Source: Verrucomicrobiota bacterium (lineage in GTDB: Bacteria; Verrucomicrobiota; Verrucomicrobiia; CAIQCK01). Taken from it: a DNA stretch of 64,000 nucleotides. The position numbers and the translations under genes are program-made. Every line of letters begins with the position of its first letter. Position 1 is the stretch's first letter. Below the pieces are notes generated by a model. It worked only from the letters and a program-made list of their open reading frames with translations. It ran no database searches and was not told the origin of the DNA. Location: contig JACRQF010000009.1 in the NCBI GenBank assembly GCA_016222825.1, positions 992,001 through 1,056,000 of the forward strand. The letters run 5' to 3'. Positions 26,195 through 35,300 of the stretch are shown one piece after another.

Positions 26195-29100
26195 CACTTC
26201 CCCTCGGCGAGCGAACGGTAATATTCCGCCATCATGTCCTTGTATTGCGTCGGCACGGAACCTTCGCTGCTGCCGAGCAGTTGCTTTTCCTCCGCGCGCA
26301 CCGCGTCGTCGCCCGCCAACTGCACCACGCCGCCGGAGCCGAGGCCGGACTTGACCTCTTGCAGTTTGCGGATGATCTGCGCCTTCAGCCGGCCGTAGTC
26401 GCCAAGCTTGCCGTATTTGAGTGCCCACGCCGCCTGTTCCTGCAAGCGCGCCACGTCGGCGAGACCGTCGGCGCGCAGGTTCAGCATCTGCGCCTGTGTC
26501 ACCGCCTTTGCCGTCTTGTTCTTCAAAAGTTCCTGCTGCACGGCGAGCGCGTCGGCGGCGAGCTTTCGCGGCGCCTGCGAGCCGCGCAATGGCGCGTTGC
26601 CTTCCATGCCCATGCGGTCGCCGAACGCCCCGGCCTTGCCGCCGGCGTCGGTCGCCTTCGTCGTCGTCGGCCCGTCGGGGTCCTCGATCATGCCGCGCGA
26701 CATCTTGGAATTGGAGCGCCGCGCGTCGAGGTCGCTGCCTTCGAGATTCTGCGTCTTGCCGCCGACCATCTCGCCGTCGCTCATGCCCTGCCGGCCGCCG
26801 CTGGAGCGCCCATTCTGGATGTTCTTGTTCGGTGGTGTGTTGCCGGACTTGCCCTGCGCGCTGAAGCCGGGCATCGGCCCGTCAGCGATCTCCCAGCCTT
26901 GCGCGGCCTGCGCGAGCGCCTGGTTGGAGGCGGCATCCTGCGCCTCCTCCTTGATGTCCTGCTGCTCTTTCAGGAGGTTGCCGACGATGTCGTCCATCGC
27001 GTCGGGCAACGGCAGATTCGGCATGTCGGGCATCTCGCGCTTGTCGAAATTCTCGTCGAGCCACTTCGTCGTGTCGCTCTTCTGCGGCAGCCACGCCTCC
27101 ATGTCCTCCTCGATCTTCTTCGCCTTCTCGATCGCCGCCATGAGGCCGTCCTCCTTTTGCACGGCGATCTCCTGCGGCTTGAGGTTGTTCTTGTCTATGT
27201 CTTCCTTGTCAGCCTGGATGACGTCCTCGAAAATCTCGTTCACCGACATGCGCAGTTCTTCATACGACTGGATGTCGGGCCAGACGTGCGCGTCCACGAG
27301 CATCTGCTCCAGCACGCTCTCCATCAGTTGTTTCGTCTTTTTGATCTCCTCGGCGAGCGCGATGTCTTCCGGATCCATCTTGCCCTTGTGGAGCCAGTCC
27401 TTGCTCTTTTCCACCACGTCCTTCTGGAGCGCCAGCAACGTGTCGAGCTTCGCCTTGATCGCCGCGAGTTGCGCGCGCAACTTGTCGAGGTTCGCCGCGC
27501 CCTGCATCTTCTGGCCGTCCTCGATGAAACGGATGATGCGCTTCAGGTTATCAATCACTCGTTGCTGCGTGTCGCTGGCGGGCTGGAGCTTCTTCAGTTC
27601 GATCTGCTCGGCTGCGCCCAGCATGTCCTCGTAAATTTTCATCGCGCCGAACTTCGCCGCCGCTTGCTTGAGCACGTCCGCCAGCTTCGCCTGGTCCAAC
27701 GGCGGGTTGCCGAGTTCCTTGCGGACTTGCTGCGACTGCTCGGCCAGCGCCTCCTGTCGCGTGGCCAGCGGCTTCGCGGCGTCTTCGCTGGCTTTCTTCG
27801 TCTCGATCTGGAGTTTCTGCTGCTTCTCCAGCAAGCCGTGGATGCCGCCGAGCAGGTCGGCGAGCTTCGCCTTGAGCGCGGCGTCGGCAACGGCTTCCGG
27901 TGTGCCGACGAGTTGCGCGAGAATGGAGACCTCCACGTCAATCGCCCGCGAGACGAACTTCATCCGCGCGGTAGGATCGGCGGCGGTGCCGGCGTCGCGG
28001 AGCGTCATCACCGCCTCGTTCATCTCCTTGTTCACCAACGAGCGCAGCGTTTCGCGGACCTTCGTGGCGATCACGTCCGCAGAACCGAAGAGCGTGCGGC
28101 CCATCTCCAGTATCTGCGTCTGGCGCGCGAGCAACGGCGCAATCGCGTCCGCGGGCATCGGCTTCATCCGGTAGCCGGCGCGCGTCTCGTCGAGGTTGGT
28201 CTTCTGGAGCTTGATCATCTCTTCCAGACTTTTCTGGAGCTTGCTGGCCTGTGCTTCCTTCTGAGCCGCGAGTGTTTCCGCCTGCTTCAGCACAACTGGA
28301 ATCGGCCGCGAGATGGTCACGCCGGGGCCGGTAACATCGTTCCGGTCCTTCGCGACGAGCACAAACCGCAACCGCTCCTCCGCCGTGCGTGCAAACGGCG
28401 CGAGCGCCACCTGCGCCGAGCCGCTGAACGCCGCCTTGCCGGGAGCATCCTTCCACTCCTGCACCAGATGGCCCGTCTCCGATTCCTGTGTGCTGCGGTA
28501 GAGCGCGAGCGAACCGAGACCGTAGCTGTCGTTGACGGCGAACTTGATCTCGATGACCGAGTCGCGTGTGCCAGCCAACTCCTTGCCCTCGGCCGGCGCG
28601 GTGATCTCGATCTTCGGCGGCTCGTCACCGCGCGTAGCGACTTGGAGCGTGTCGCGGTCGGCGATGTTGTCGGTGTCGCGGTAGTTCAGCGTGACGGTGC
28701 GGTTAGCCAAAACCTTGTCGCTGACGCGCCACTGCTTCTCGGTGACCTTGGTGACGGCGAGCGCCTGCGCCTTCTCGTCGGTGGCGCGCAACTCGGCGAG
28801 CGGGTAATTGAAGTCCAGCGTCACCGTGACGACCGAGCCCGGCAGGACGTTCTGGAGGATGTTGAAGTCCTTCACCGTCACGGGCGCGGCTTGAGTGTAG
28901 GGCGGCAGTTTCACCTCCGCGACCTTCGCGCTGATGGCCGTCGCGGGCCGCACCGTGACGCGATACTGCGCCGACTGCGCGTCGTTGGCGACGATGTAGA
29001 AGTCCATCGTCTGGAGCACTTCCTTCCAACGGTAGTTGAAAAGCGGCAGGCCGACCTCGCGACTCATCGGCTGCTTCTGCCACGTCGAGCCGAGTTCGCG

Positions 29101-29775
29101 GAAGTAAATCCACGCAGCGTGCGGGATTTCGCCGTCGAGCTTCACCGTCGTGACAAATTCGCGGCCGTGGATGATCTGCGTCTGGCCAGGCGTGACCTCC
29201 ACGATCTGCGTGCGCGTCAGCGGCGCGATATTGCTGCCGGGAAGGATGATGCGGGCGGCGGAGTTGGTGAAGTGATCCGGGCTGATGACCGCCCAGATGA
29301 TCATCGCGACCAGGACGCCGCCGAGCGCCAGGCCGAGCCGCTTCAGCAATTCGGCGTCGAAGACGTTCGCCCACTGCACTGCCGGAAACGGGTCGCGCAT
29401 CTCCGCGAACACCGCGCGCCGCAGCGGCGAATCCGGCGGCAGTTCGCGGTCGAACTGCACCGCGCTGATGAGGATGTTGCCGCGCAGGGACGACTTCGAT
29501 TCGATGCGGCGCGCCAGACTTTCCTCGGACACCGTCGGCCGCCACGCCCACGCCGTCATCAATCCGCCAATGACGAGCGGCGCGATCGTCAGCAGGAAAC
29601 TGATCCACCGGCCGAGATAGTCAAAGTGGAGCCGCGCGTCGAGCAGGAGACCGACCAGTAGCAACAACAGCGCCCCCGAGACGCCGACAAGCGCGTAGCG
29701 AATGCTGCGCGAGACCCGCAGCTTGCGCGTTGCGGCGCGCAACTGCTCATGAACGAGATTTGCTGAAAATGCCAT
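26194..29775 (-). CDS. giant DUF4175-like membrane/coiled-coil protein
   Basis: A 1193-residue protein with an N-terminal membrane domain (hydrophobic helices near 26-46, 58-78 and about 148-170), a beta-rich extracytoplasmic section (about 170-490), and a very long Ala/Lys/Glu-rich coiled-coil region to about residue 1030, then a Gly/Asn-rich linker and a helical C-terminus. The architecture matches DUF4175-like proteins that travel with MoxR ATPases. It is probably a structural partner in the envelope; no enzyme signature is visible. ATGA couples it to the TPR gene. An extended -10 sits just upstream. Confidence 0.6.
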   Translation of the reverse strand: MAFSANLVHEQLRAATRKLRVSRSIRYALVGVSGALLLLLVGLLLDARLHFDYLGRWISFLLTIAPLVIGGLMTAWAWRPTVSEESLARRIESKSSLRGNILISAVQFDRELPPDSPLRRAVFAEMRDPFPAVQWANVFDAELLKRLGLALGGVLVAMIIWAVISPDHFTNSAARIILPGSNIAPLTRTQIVEVTPGQTQIIHGREFVTTVKLDGEIPHAAWIYFRELGSTWQKQPMSREVGLPLFNYRWKEVLQTMDFYIVANDAQSAQYRVTVRPATAISAKVAEVKLPPYTQAAPVTVKDFNILQNVLPGSVVTVTLDFNYPLAELRATDEKAQALAVTKVTEKQWRVSDKVLANRTVTLNYRDTDNIADRDTLQVATRGDEPPKIEITAPAEGKELAGTRDSVIEIKFAVNDSYGLGSLALYRSTQESETGHLVQEWKDAPGKAAFSGSAQVALAPFARTAEERLRFVLVAKDRNDVTGPGVTISRPIPVVLKQAETLAAQKEAQASKLQKSLEEMIKLQKTNLDETRAGYRMKPMPADAIAPLLARQTQILEMGRTLFGSADVIATKVRETLRSLVNKEMNEAVMTLRDAGTAADPTARMKFVSRAIDVEVSILAQLVGTPEAVADAALKAKLADLLGGIHGLLEKQQKLQIETKKASEDAAKPLATRQEALAEQSQQVRKELGNPPLDQAKLADVLKQAAAKFGAMKIYEDMLGAAEQIELKKLQPASDTQQRVIDNLKRIIRFIEDGQKMQGAANLDKLRAQLAAIKAKLDTLLALQKDVVEKSKDWLHKGKMDPEDIALAEEIKKTKQLMESVLEQMLVDAHVWPDIQSYEELRMSVNEIFEDVIQADKEDIDKNNLKPQEIAVQKEDGLMAAIEKAKKIEEDMEAWLPQKSDTTKWLDENFDKREMPDMPNLPLPDAMDDIVGNLLKEQQDIKEEAQDAASNQALAQAAQGWEIADGPMPGFSAQGKSGNTPPNKNIQNGRSSGGRQGMSDGEMVGGKTQNLEGSDLDARRSNSKMSRGMIEDPDGPTTTKATDAGGKAGAFGDRMGMEGNAPLRGSQAPRKLAADALAVQQELLKNKTAKAVTQAQMLNLRADGLADVARLQEQAAWALKYGKLGDYGRLKAQIIRKLQEVKSGLGSGGVVQLAGDDAVRAEEKQLLGSSEGSVPTQYKDMMAEYYRSLAEGK

Positions 29776-29792
29776 GCTTCTAGACCGTTTTC

Positions 29793-29801
29793 ATTATACC
29801 A
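29793..29801 (-). promoter_or_regulatory. extended -10 promoter (TGGTATAAT)
   Basis: A perfect TATAAT preceded by TGG lies 17 nt upstream of the ATG at 29775, between it and the previous gene's stop. No clear -35 or ribosome site is seen. It would start a transcript with a leader of about 10 nt. Confidence 0.5.
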
Positions 29802-29809
29802 CGGTTCGA

Positions 29810-31300
29810 CTATTCAGCCGCCTTTACCTTCACAATCTTGAAGTTGCAGAAATAGCTGACGATGTTCGACTTCTCCTGTAGCGCCGTGCCGAACATCTCC
29901 GGCTGGAATGTCATGTATTCCGGCCGTTGCGTCACGTCCGGGCGGCGCTTGAGCTTTTCGATTTCGGGATAAGTGTCCTCCAGCAGCAGCCGGTTGGTGC
30001 GAACGTTGTCACGGGCTGGCGGCCCGGCTGCGGCATCGCCGGCTTTCGCGAGCTCCGTCGGAAAGGCTTCCTCCAGCAGCGTGCGGTTCAGCTTCACCAG
30101 TTCCGGCCCGCGCGGTGGCTGCTTCACCGCCGCCTGCGTCGCTGCGCTAAGTTGCACCTGCGCGAACAACTCCGTCGTGTAGAAGCAGTCGCCAAGACCG
30201 AGTTCGTTGAACTCCTTCACCAGCGACTTCTGCAACTCCTCCGCCGGCGAGAGCGTGCTGTGCCGCTTCGCGTTCGAGCCGAAGTTGTGGACCTGCCGCC
30301 GCGTGTTGGTTGAAAACTTCTCCATCAGGAACTTGGACAGCGGGTCCGTGCCCTTCTGCAACCGCGCCGCCATGCCCTCCACGTTCCGGATGTCTTCTTG
30401 CTTGAACGACGCGTAGCGTTCCTGCGCCGCCGTCATGTCGCCCTGAATCCGCACCTGCGCGAAACGCTCCGGCGTGTAGATGTTGGGGCCCTTGAGAATC
30501 TTGTTGAGGTCGGCCATGAGCAGCCCGCCCAACGAATCGGGAAATGGCTCGGTGGCCATTTGCTTCTTCGTTTCGGCGGAGAGTTGCTCGAAAAGGAACT
30601 TCGACACCGGATGGCTGGTCTCCTTCAGTTTCACCGCCAGACCCTCGACATCCCGGAGGTCGCCCTCGACCAGCAACGCCGTCGCGCGTTTCACCGACAC
30701 CTTCTCCGGGACCGTGAACTCACGCGAGGTCGTCACCCATTTCTTCCCCTTCTCTGGATTCGGGAACTGGACGCGGTAGCATTGCTTGAGCGCCGGCAGG
30801 CCGTTTCCCGCTGGAATTTGCGTCGTGGTGAGCATGTGCAGCTCCGGCTCCGGGTTGGTCGTATAGACCATGACAAACACCTTCGCGAACGCCACCGGAT
30901 GCCACGTCATCACGTCCACTGACGCCGAATAGGTCGCGCCGGGTTCGCATTTGATGAACGGGCTTTGGAGCTTGGTGCCCTGGTTGCTGGCGACGCCGGG
31001 CGGCTGGTTGATCTCGACAACCCTCACGCCAGGCCGCGGCGCGTGGTCGGTGACGATGCGGACGTAATCCTTGTTGTTCTTATACCATCCTTCAAACCCG
31101 AAATCCGTGCGCCAGCCGCGCAACGGCGGATTCGCAAGAAAATCGGCGTTTGGGATGAGGTTCTGCTCGGCGGTTCTGGTGGCCGGAGCCGCCGGACTCG
31201 CTGGCCGGATCGGGCGAAACTGTCGAATCTGCCCGGACGCCGCCGAGATCCCCAACAGCAGCATCCCGCCCAAAATCAGCGTCTGAGAAAAGCCTTTCAT
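29810..31300 (-). CDS. secreted CBM-like protein with internal 80-residue repeats
   Basis: A 496-residue secreted protein: signal peptide (1-23), a jelly-roll-like region (about 46-205, LIPNADFLANPPLRGW, typical of CBM4_9-like folds), then two copies of a module (about 217-284 and 306-384) sharing VEG.A..L....P.SKFL.E..S..T and a FAQV end, and two shorter echoes (LNRTLLEEAFP, TNRLLLEDTYP). The module resembles repeats I recall from other verrucomicrobial proteins, but I know of no named family. It starts the leftward gene train, 34 bp before the DUF4175-like gene. Role unknown. Confidence 0.65.
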   Translation of the reverse strand: MKGFSQTLILGGMLLLGISAASGQIRQFRPIRPASPAAPATRTAEQNLIPNADFLANPPLRGWRTDFGFEGWYKNNKDYVRIVTDHAPRPGVRVVEINQPPGVASNQGTKLQSPFIKCEPGATYSASVDVMTWHPVAFAKVFVMVYTTNPEPELHMLTTTQIPAGNGLPALKQCYRVQFPNPEKGKKWVTTSREFTVPEKVSVKRATALLVEGDLRDVEGLAVKLKETSHPVSKFLFEQLSAETKKQMATEPFPDSLGGLLMADLNKILKGPNIYTPERFAQVRIQGDMTAAQERYASFKQEDIRNVEGMAARLQKGTDPLSKFLMEKFSTNTRRQVHNFGSNAKRHSTLSPAEELQKSLVKEFNELGLGDCFYTTELFAQVQLSAATQAAVKQPPRGPELVKLNRTLLEEAFPTELAKAGDAAAGPPARDNVRTNRLLLEDTYPEIEKLKRRPDVTQRPEYMTFQPEMFGTALQEKSNIVSYFCNFKIVKVKAAE

Positions 31301-31329
31301 CGTCAGTTCCGTGGTTCGATTTCGCCGCG

Positions 31330-31358
31330 AGTCTAGGGTCAATCCCACCCACCGTCCA
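31330..31358 (-). promoter_or_regulatory. candidate promoter for the repeat-bearing secreted protein
   Basis: On the minus strand TGGACG (31358-31353), 17-nt spacer, TAGACT (31335-31330), followed by CGCGG. The ATG lies 29 nt downstream. Pattern evidence only. Confidence 0.35.
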
Positions 31359-31455
31359 GCCACTTCAAGGTCGCATGAACATGCTCTCTGGCGGACTGCG
31401 GGACCTGTGGCGCCGGCGTTCTTGCCAGCGTTGTTCTTGTGTAAAGCATCGGATC

Positions 31456-31480
31456 GTCGCCGGCAGGCCGGCGCTGCGAC
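31456..31480. repeat. palindromic repeat GTCGC..GCGAC
   Basis: A 25-nt near-perfect palindrome centred on CCGGCAGGCCGGC, in the gap between two divergent genes. One of several short palindromic elements in the window, of the type often scattered in verrucomicrobial genomes. Confidence 0.5.
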
Positions 31481-31494
31481 AAGCGCGGCCGGGA

Positions 31495-31523
31495 TTGCAC
31501 GCATGGGCGGTTGCCGCTACAGT
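31495..31523 (+). promoter_or_regulatory. candidate promoter of the PHP phosphatase gene
   Basis: TTGCAC (31495-31500), 17-nt spacer, TACAGT (31518-31523), then GCGCGG and the ATG at 31536. The transcript would start about 6 nt before the ATG, with no Shine-Dalgarno. Confidence 0.5.
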
Positions 31524-31535
31524 GCGCGGTTTCTT

Positions 31536-32333
31536 ATGCGAATCATTGCAGATCATCATGTTCACACGACGCGATGCCAGCACGCGAGCGGCACGATGGA
31601 GGAATTTGTGGAGCGCGCCGTCGAGCGCGGGCTGAAGGCCATCGGTTTTGCCGACCACAACCCGCTGCCACGCGGCCTTGGCGCCAATGTGCGCATGAAG
31701 GAGGCGGAGCTGGACGATTACGTGAAGTGCGTGCTCGACCTGCGCCGGCAGTATGAGGGGCGGATCGAGGTGCTGCTGGGGCTGGAGATGGATTACGTGG
31801 AGGGGCTGGAGGATTACCTTACGGCGCAGGTGGCCGGCCAGCCGTGGGACTACATCATCGGCTCGATCCACTATCTGGACGCGGAATGCACGCAGATTTC
31901 ATGGCCGAGGAATTTCACCGGCGAGACGGCGTGGCTCTACTCGCGCTATTTTGAACTGGTGCGGAAAATGGTCCGCAGCGGCCTGTGCGACGTGGTCGCG
32001 CACTTCGACGTGCCGAAACGCTCCGGCCGCGCGCACACGGAGCACCAGACCGGGGACATCACCCGCACGTTGAAGGAGATCGTCCGCGCCGGCATCTGCC
32101 TGGAGATCAACACCTCCGGCTATCGTCATCCCGAGCTGCGGCGGCCCGACACCTATCCCACGCGGACGATCATCGCCGAGGCGGTGGCGCTGGGCATTCC
32201 GCTGGCGGTAAACTCGGACGCGCACACGCCGGAGGATGTGGGGCTGAAGTTTGACGAGATGGAGCGTCTGCTGGCCAGGCACAAAGACGCGCGGTTGGTC
32301 AGCTTCAGGAGCCGGCGGCAGGTGGCGGCGTAA
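31536..32333 (+). CDS. PHP-family histidinol-phosphatase
   Basis: A 265-residue cytosolic phosphatase expected to hydrolyse histidinol phosphate in histidine synthesis, or a related phosphoester. The PHP metal ligands are visible: DHHVHT at the start, FADHNP, GLEMDYVEG, GSIHYL, VVAHFDVPKR, and NSDAHTPEDVG near the end, in the order of the HisK type. ATG 31536 directly precedes the DHHVHT motif; upstream frame to 31311 contains only intergenic repeats. Other PHP hydrolases act on nucleotides, so the substrate rests on overall similarity. Convergent with the AsmA-like gene, with 2 bp between stops. Confidence 0.85.
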   Translation: MRIIADHHVHTTRCQHASGTMEEFVERAVERGLKAIGFADHNPLPRGLGANVRMKEAELDDYVKCVLDLRRQYEGRIEVLLGLEMDYVEGLEDYLTAQVAGQPWDYIIGSIHYLDAECTQISWPRNFTGETAWLYSRYFELVRKMVRSGLCDVVAHFDVPKRSGRAHTEHQTGDITRTLKEIVRAGICLEINTSGYRHPELRRPDTYPTRTIIAEAVALGIPLAVNSDAHTPEDVGLKFDEMERLLARHKDARLVSFRSRRQVAA

Positions 32334-32335
32334 GC

Positions 32336-35300
32336 TTATTTGTTTCCGCCGCCGAGGAAACCCTTCAGGAGATCGCCGGCTTTACCTTTGAGGAGGTCGC
32401 CGGCTTTGCTCTTGAGGGCTTCACCAGCCTGGCCTTTGAGCGCGTTCGTTCCCGCGTCCCGCAACGCCGCGGTCGCGGCGGCGCTGTAGTCCACTTGCGT
32501 GGCGCCAACCCGCCCGCGCACGGGAACGGTGACCGCCGCCGGCAAATACTGGGCCACGGTGGCGTTGGCGTCGCGAATGCGCTTCGGCATCGGCACGCCG
32601 ACCTGCATGTCGAGCGTCTGGTCGAACCGCACAATGCCCGCGAGCGTCAACTCCAGCCCGTTGAGATGCATGACGGCCTTGTCCATCCGAAACTCGCCGC
32701 GCTCGATGACAAAGTTCGTCGGCTGGATGTCGCCGGCCGTGTCCGCGCCGGGCTGGCCCACGAAGTTGATGATGTCGTTCAGCATCTGCGAGCCCTGGAC
32801 GCGCAGATTCTTCGCCGAGTAAGTTCCCCGACCCGCCAGCCGCGCGGCGAGCAGGTCGGTCAGGTTGGGCGGCGTCGGCAGCGGCAGCGGCCCCTCGTAA
32901 GCGGCCACGGCATCGAGCGAGGCGGCACCTTGGATCGAGCCTTTCTCGACGTTGATGATGGAGTTGAGGAAGCCGAGGAACCGCATAAGGCCGAGCGTCA
33001 GCCCGACATCCTTGGCCGAGAGCGCGAGCTGCGTGCGCTGGTTCGCGTCCACGTTGCCTTTGAGGGTGGTTGCGCCGCCGTTGATCTTGCACGCGTAATC
33101 CACCGGCAGCCGGCCGCCCTTCATTTCGAGGGCGAGCGGCGGTCCCTCGACGATCACGTCGGTGTAAGCGTAGCTCCCGTAGCCGAGCTTGGCGGCGAGC
33201 GAGATGCCGCCGAGCCACGCGAGCGTGTTCGCGCCGGGCGAGAGCGGGCCGCTAAACGCGACGGAGGCGGCTTGTGGTCCCGCGCCGCGGATTTCGCCGG
33301 CGTCGAACGCCGCCAGCAACGGTTTGAGCCGCGCCGGGTCGTAGGTGAGGTCGGCGACGAGGTTCTCGGCGGACAACGGCTGGTTTGCCTGCGAACGAAT
33401 CGTGCCGCTGAGTGTGCCGCGCGCGGTTTGGGCGCGCAGTTCGCTGCCAGGCGCGATGGAGACGGTGAAGCCGTCCTTTGTGTTCGCGAACGTGCCGGCA
33501 ATCTTCACGACCGGCTCCGGTTCGTCAATCGCAATGCCCTTCGTCTGCTGGCCCTTGAAGCGGACACCTTGTCCGGTCAGCGTTGCGGTGTAGGGGAACG
33601 CACCGCCCGCGGCCTTAACCTCCGCGACGACCTTGAGGTTGCCCGCCAGTTCGGTGCCCTCGGCCAGCGAGCCGACCGCCACGGCCACCGCGCCGAGCGT
33701 GGTGAGGTCCGCCGCGCCGTCGAGCCGGCCGTCAAGCGTGGCGAGCTTGCCCTGCGCGTCGAGCGCGACGTTGCCCTGGGCGTCGAGGTTGGCGAGCACG
33801 GTCTTGAGGCTGGCGCGTGTGATGCGATAGGCGCTGGTCGTCGTGTCGAGGGTCGCCTGCACGTCGAACGACGGTTTACCGAGCCTGATCGGCCCGCCCG
33901 CCAGTTTCGGCGGCTTGAGCGCTGTCTCCGGCAAATCGAGTTTCGCGGTGATCTCCGTGCGCGCGCCCATCGCCGAGCCGCGCAGCCGCGCCTCGAATGG
34001 TCCCGGCGCGCTGGTGACAGTAACGTCGTTCAGGTAACCGGGTAGAGCCGCCGCGAGAACCGCCGGGTCCACTGAGCCGGCAATTTGCAGATCGCTCTGA
34101 TCGCTCTTCGGGTCGAGCGCGAGCCTGCCTTTCAATGACGTGACGCTGACGCCGGCGACCTGCGCCGTGCCGGAGATGATTTCGACCGGCGTTTTCATCG
34201 GATCGAGGGCGTTGAGCGTCAGCACGGCATCGCACGCCAGCGACTGCGGCCAACGGATGGCCTGAGGCGCTTTCGGGCCGGACATCGCGAATTCCTTCAC
34301 CTCCGCGTGCAGCTTTTTCACGGCGAACTGCGCGAGCGTGCCATCGGTTTCAAGCTGCGCGGCGATGTTGCCGCGACCCGTCATGCCGTCGAGCGAGACG
34401 CCCCAGATGCGCGCGAGAGTGAACAACGATTGAATGTCGCCCACGGCGTTCGCGGCTGCCTTCACTTGCGCCGCGCCGAGATCGCCGCCCTTGGGCGGCA
34501 GCATCACGGCCGCAGCCGCAGCCAGGCCCGCGCCAGGCAGGGAGACGCGCAGTTCCGGCACGTCGTAACGGCCCGCATCGAGGTCCGCCGTGGCGCGACC
34601 CGTGGCCTTGATCTCCAGCGGCTGTTGGCCCGCCGGAGCGATGGCCGGCAACGCCCTCGCCATCATGCTGAACGACCTGGCTTCGAACTTCGCCCAGCCA
34701 GGCGAGCCGATGCCGGTCAGGTCCATCTCGCCGTAAGGAATCTGGATGCCGGTCGTCTTGAGGCCGTTGATCTCTACCTGGAGATTCAACGGCGTTCCAG
34801 CCTGGCCGCTCGTCTCGGGCGGGACGACCAGATGCGCGTCCACGCGGCCGGCCAGCGGCAGCGTCGGCGGAATCAGGTCGGTGAACCGCCGCGCGCGGGC
34901 CATCAACGCGTCGAGGTCGGCGCCGGCTTGCAGGTCCGCCTCGAACACGGAACCGGCGGCCTTCTTCTCAATGCGCAAGCGGCCCTTGGCGCTGAGCGCG
35001 TCGTCCACGCGCGCGACGAGGTCTTCGACGCTGTAGTTGTTCTTCTCAACGTCCGCCGCGAGCCGCAGCCGCACCGCGAGATCGCGGACCAACGGCGTCA
35101 CCGCGCCGCCCGGCCCGATTTCCGCGAGACCTTCGCCGCGGATGTCGAGATCGCCCGCGACGGTCTTCGCCGACGCCTTGAGGTTCTTGATGCCGCCGGC
35201 GATGCGCCCTTGCAGTTTCCGCCCGGCTGCAATGACGCCGGGAAATCGCTCGCCCAGCGCAGCGATGTCCGCTGTCACCATGACGTCGCCCTCCAGCGCC

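Noticed and set aside
26245..29661. 1138-codon open frame on the plus strand
   Set aside because: Antisense to the DUF4175-like gene, with no signal or motif.
31311..31535. Longer PHP phosphatase frame starting at 31311
   Set aside because: The extra region contains palindromic repeats and the candidate promoters; the conserved fold begins at ATG 31536.
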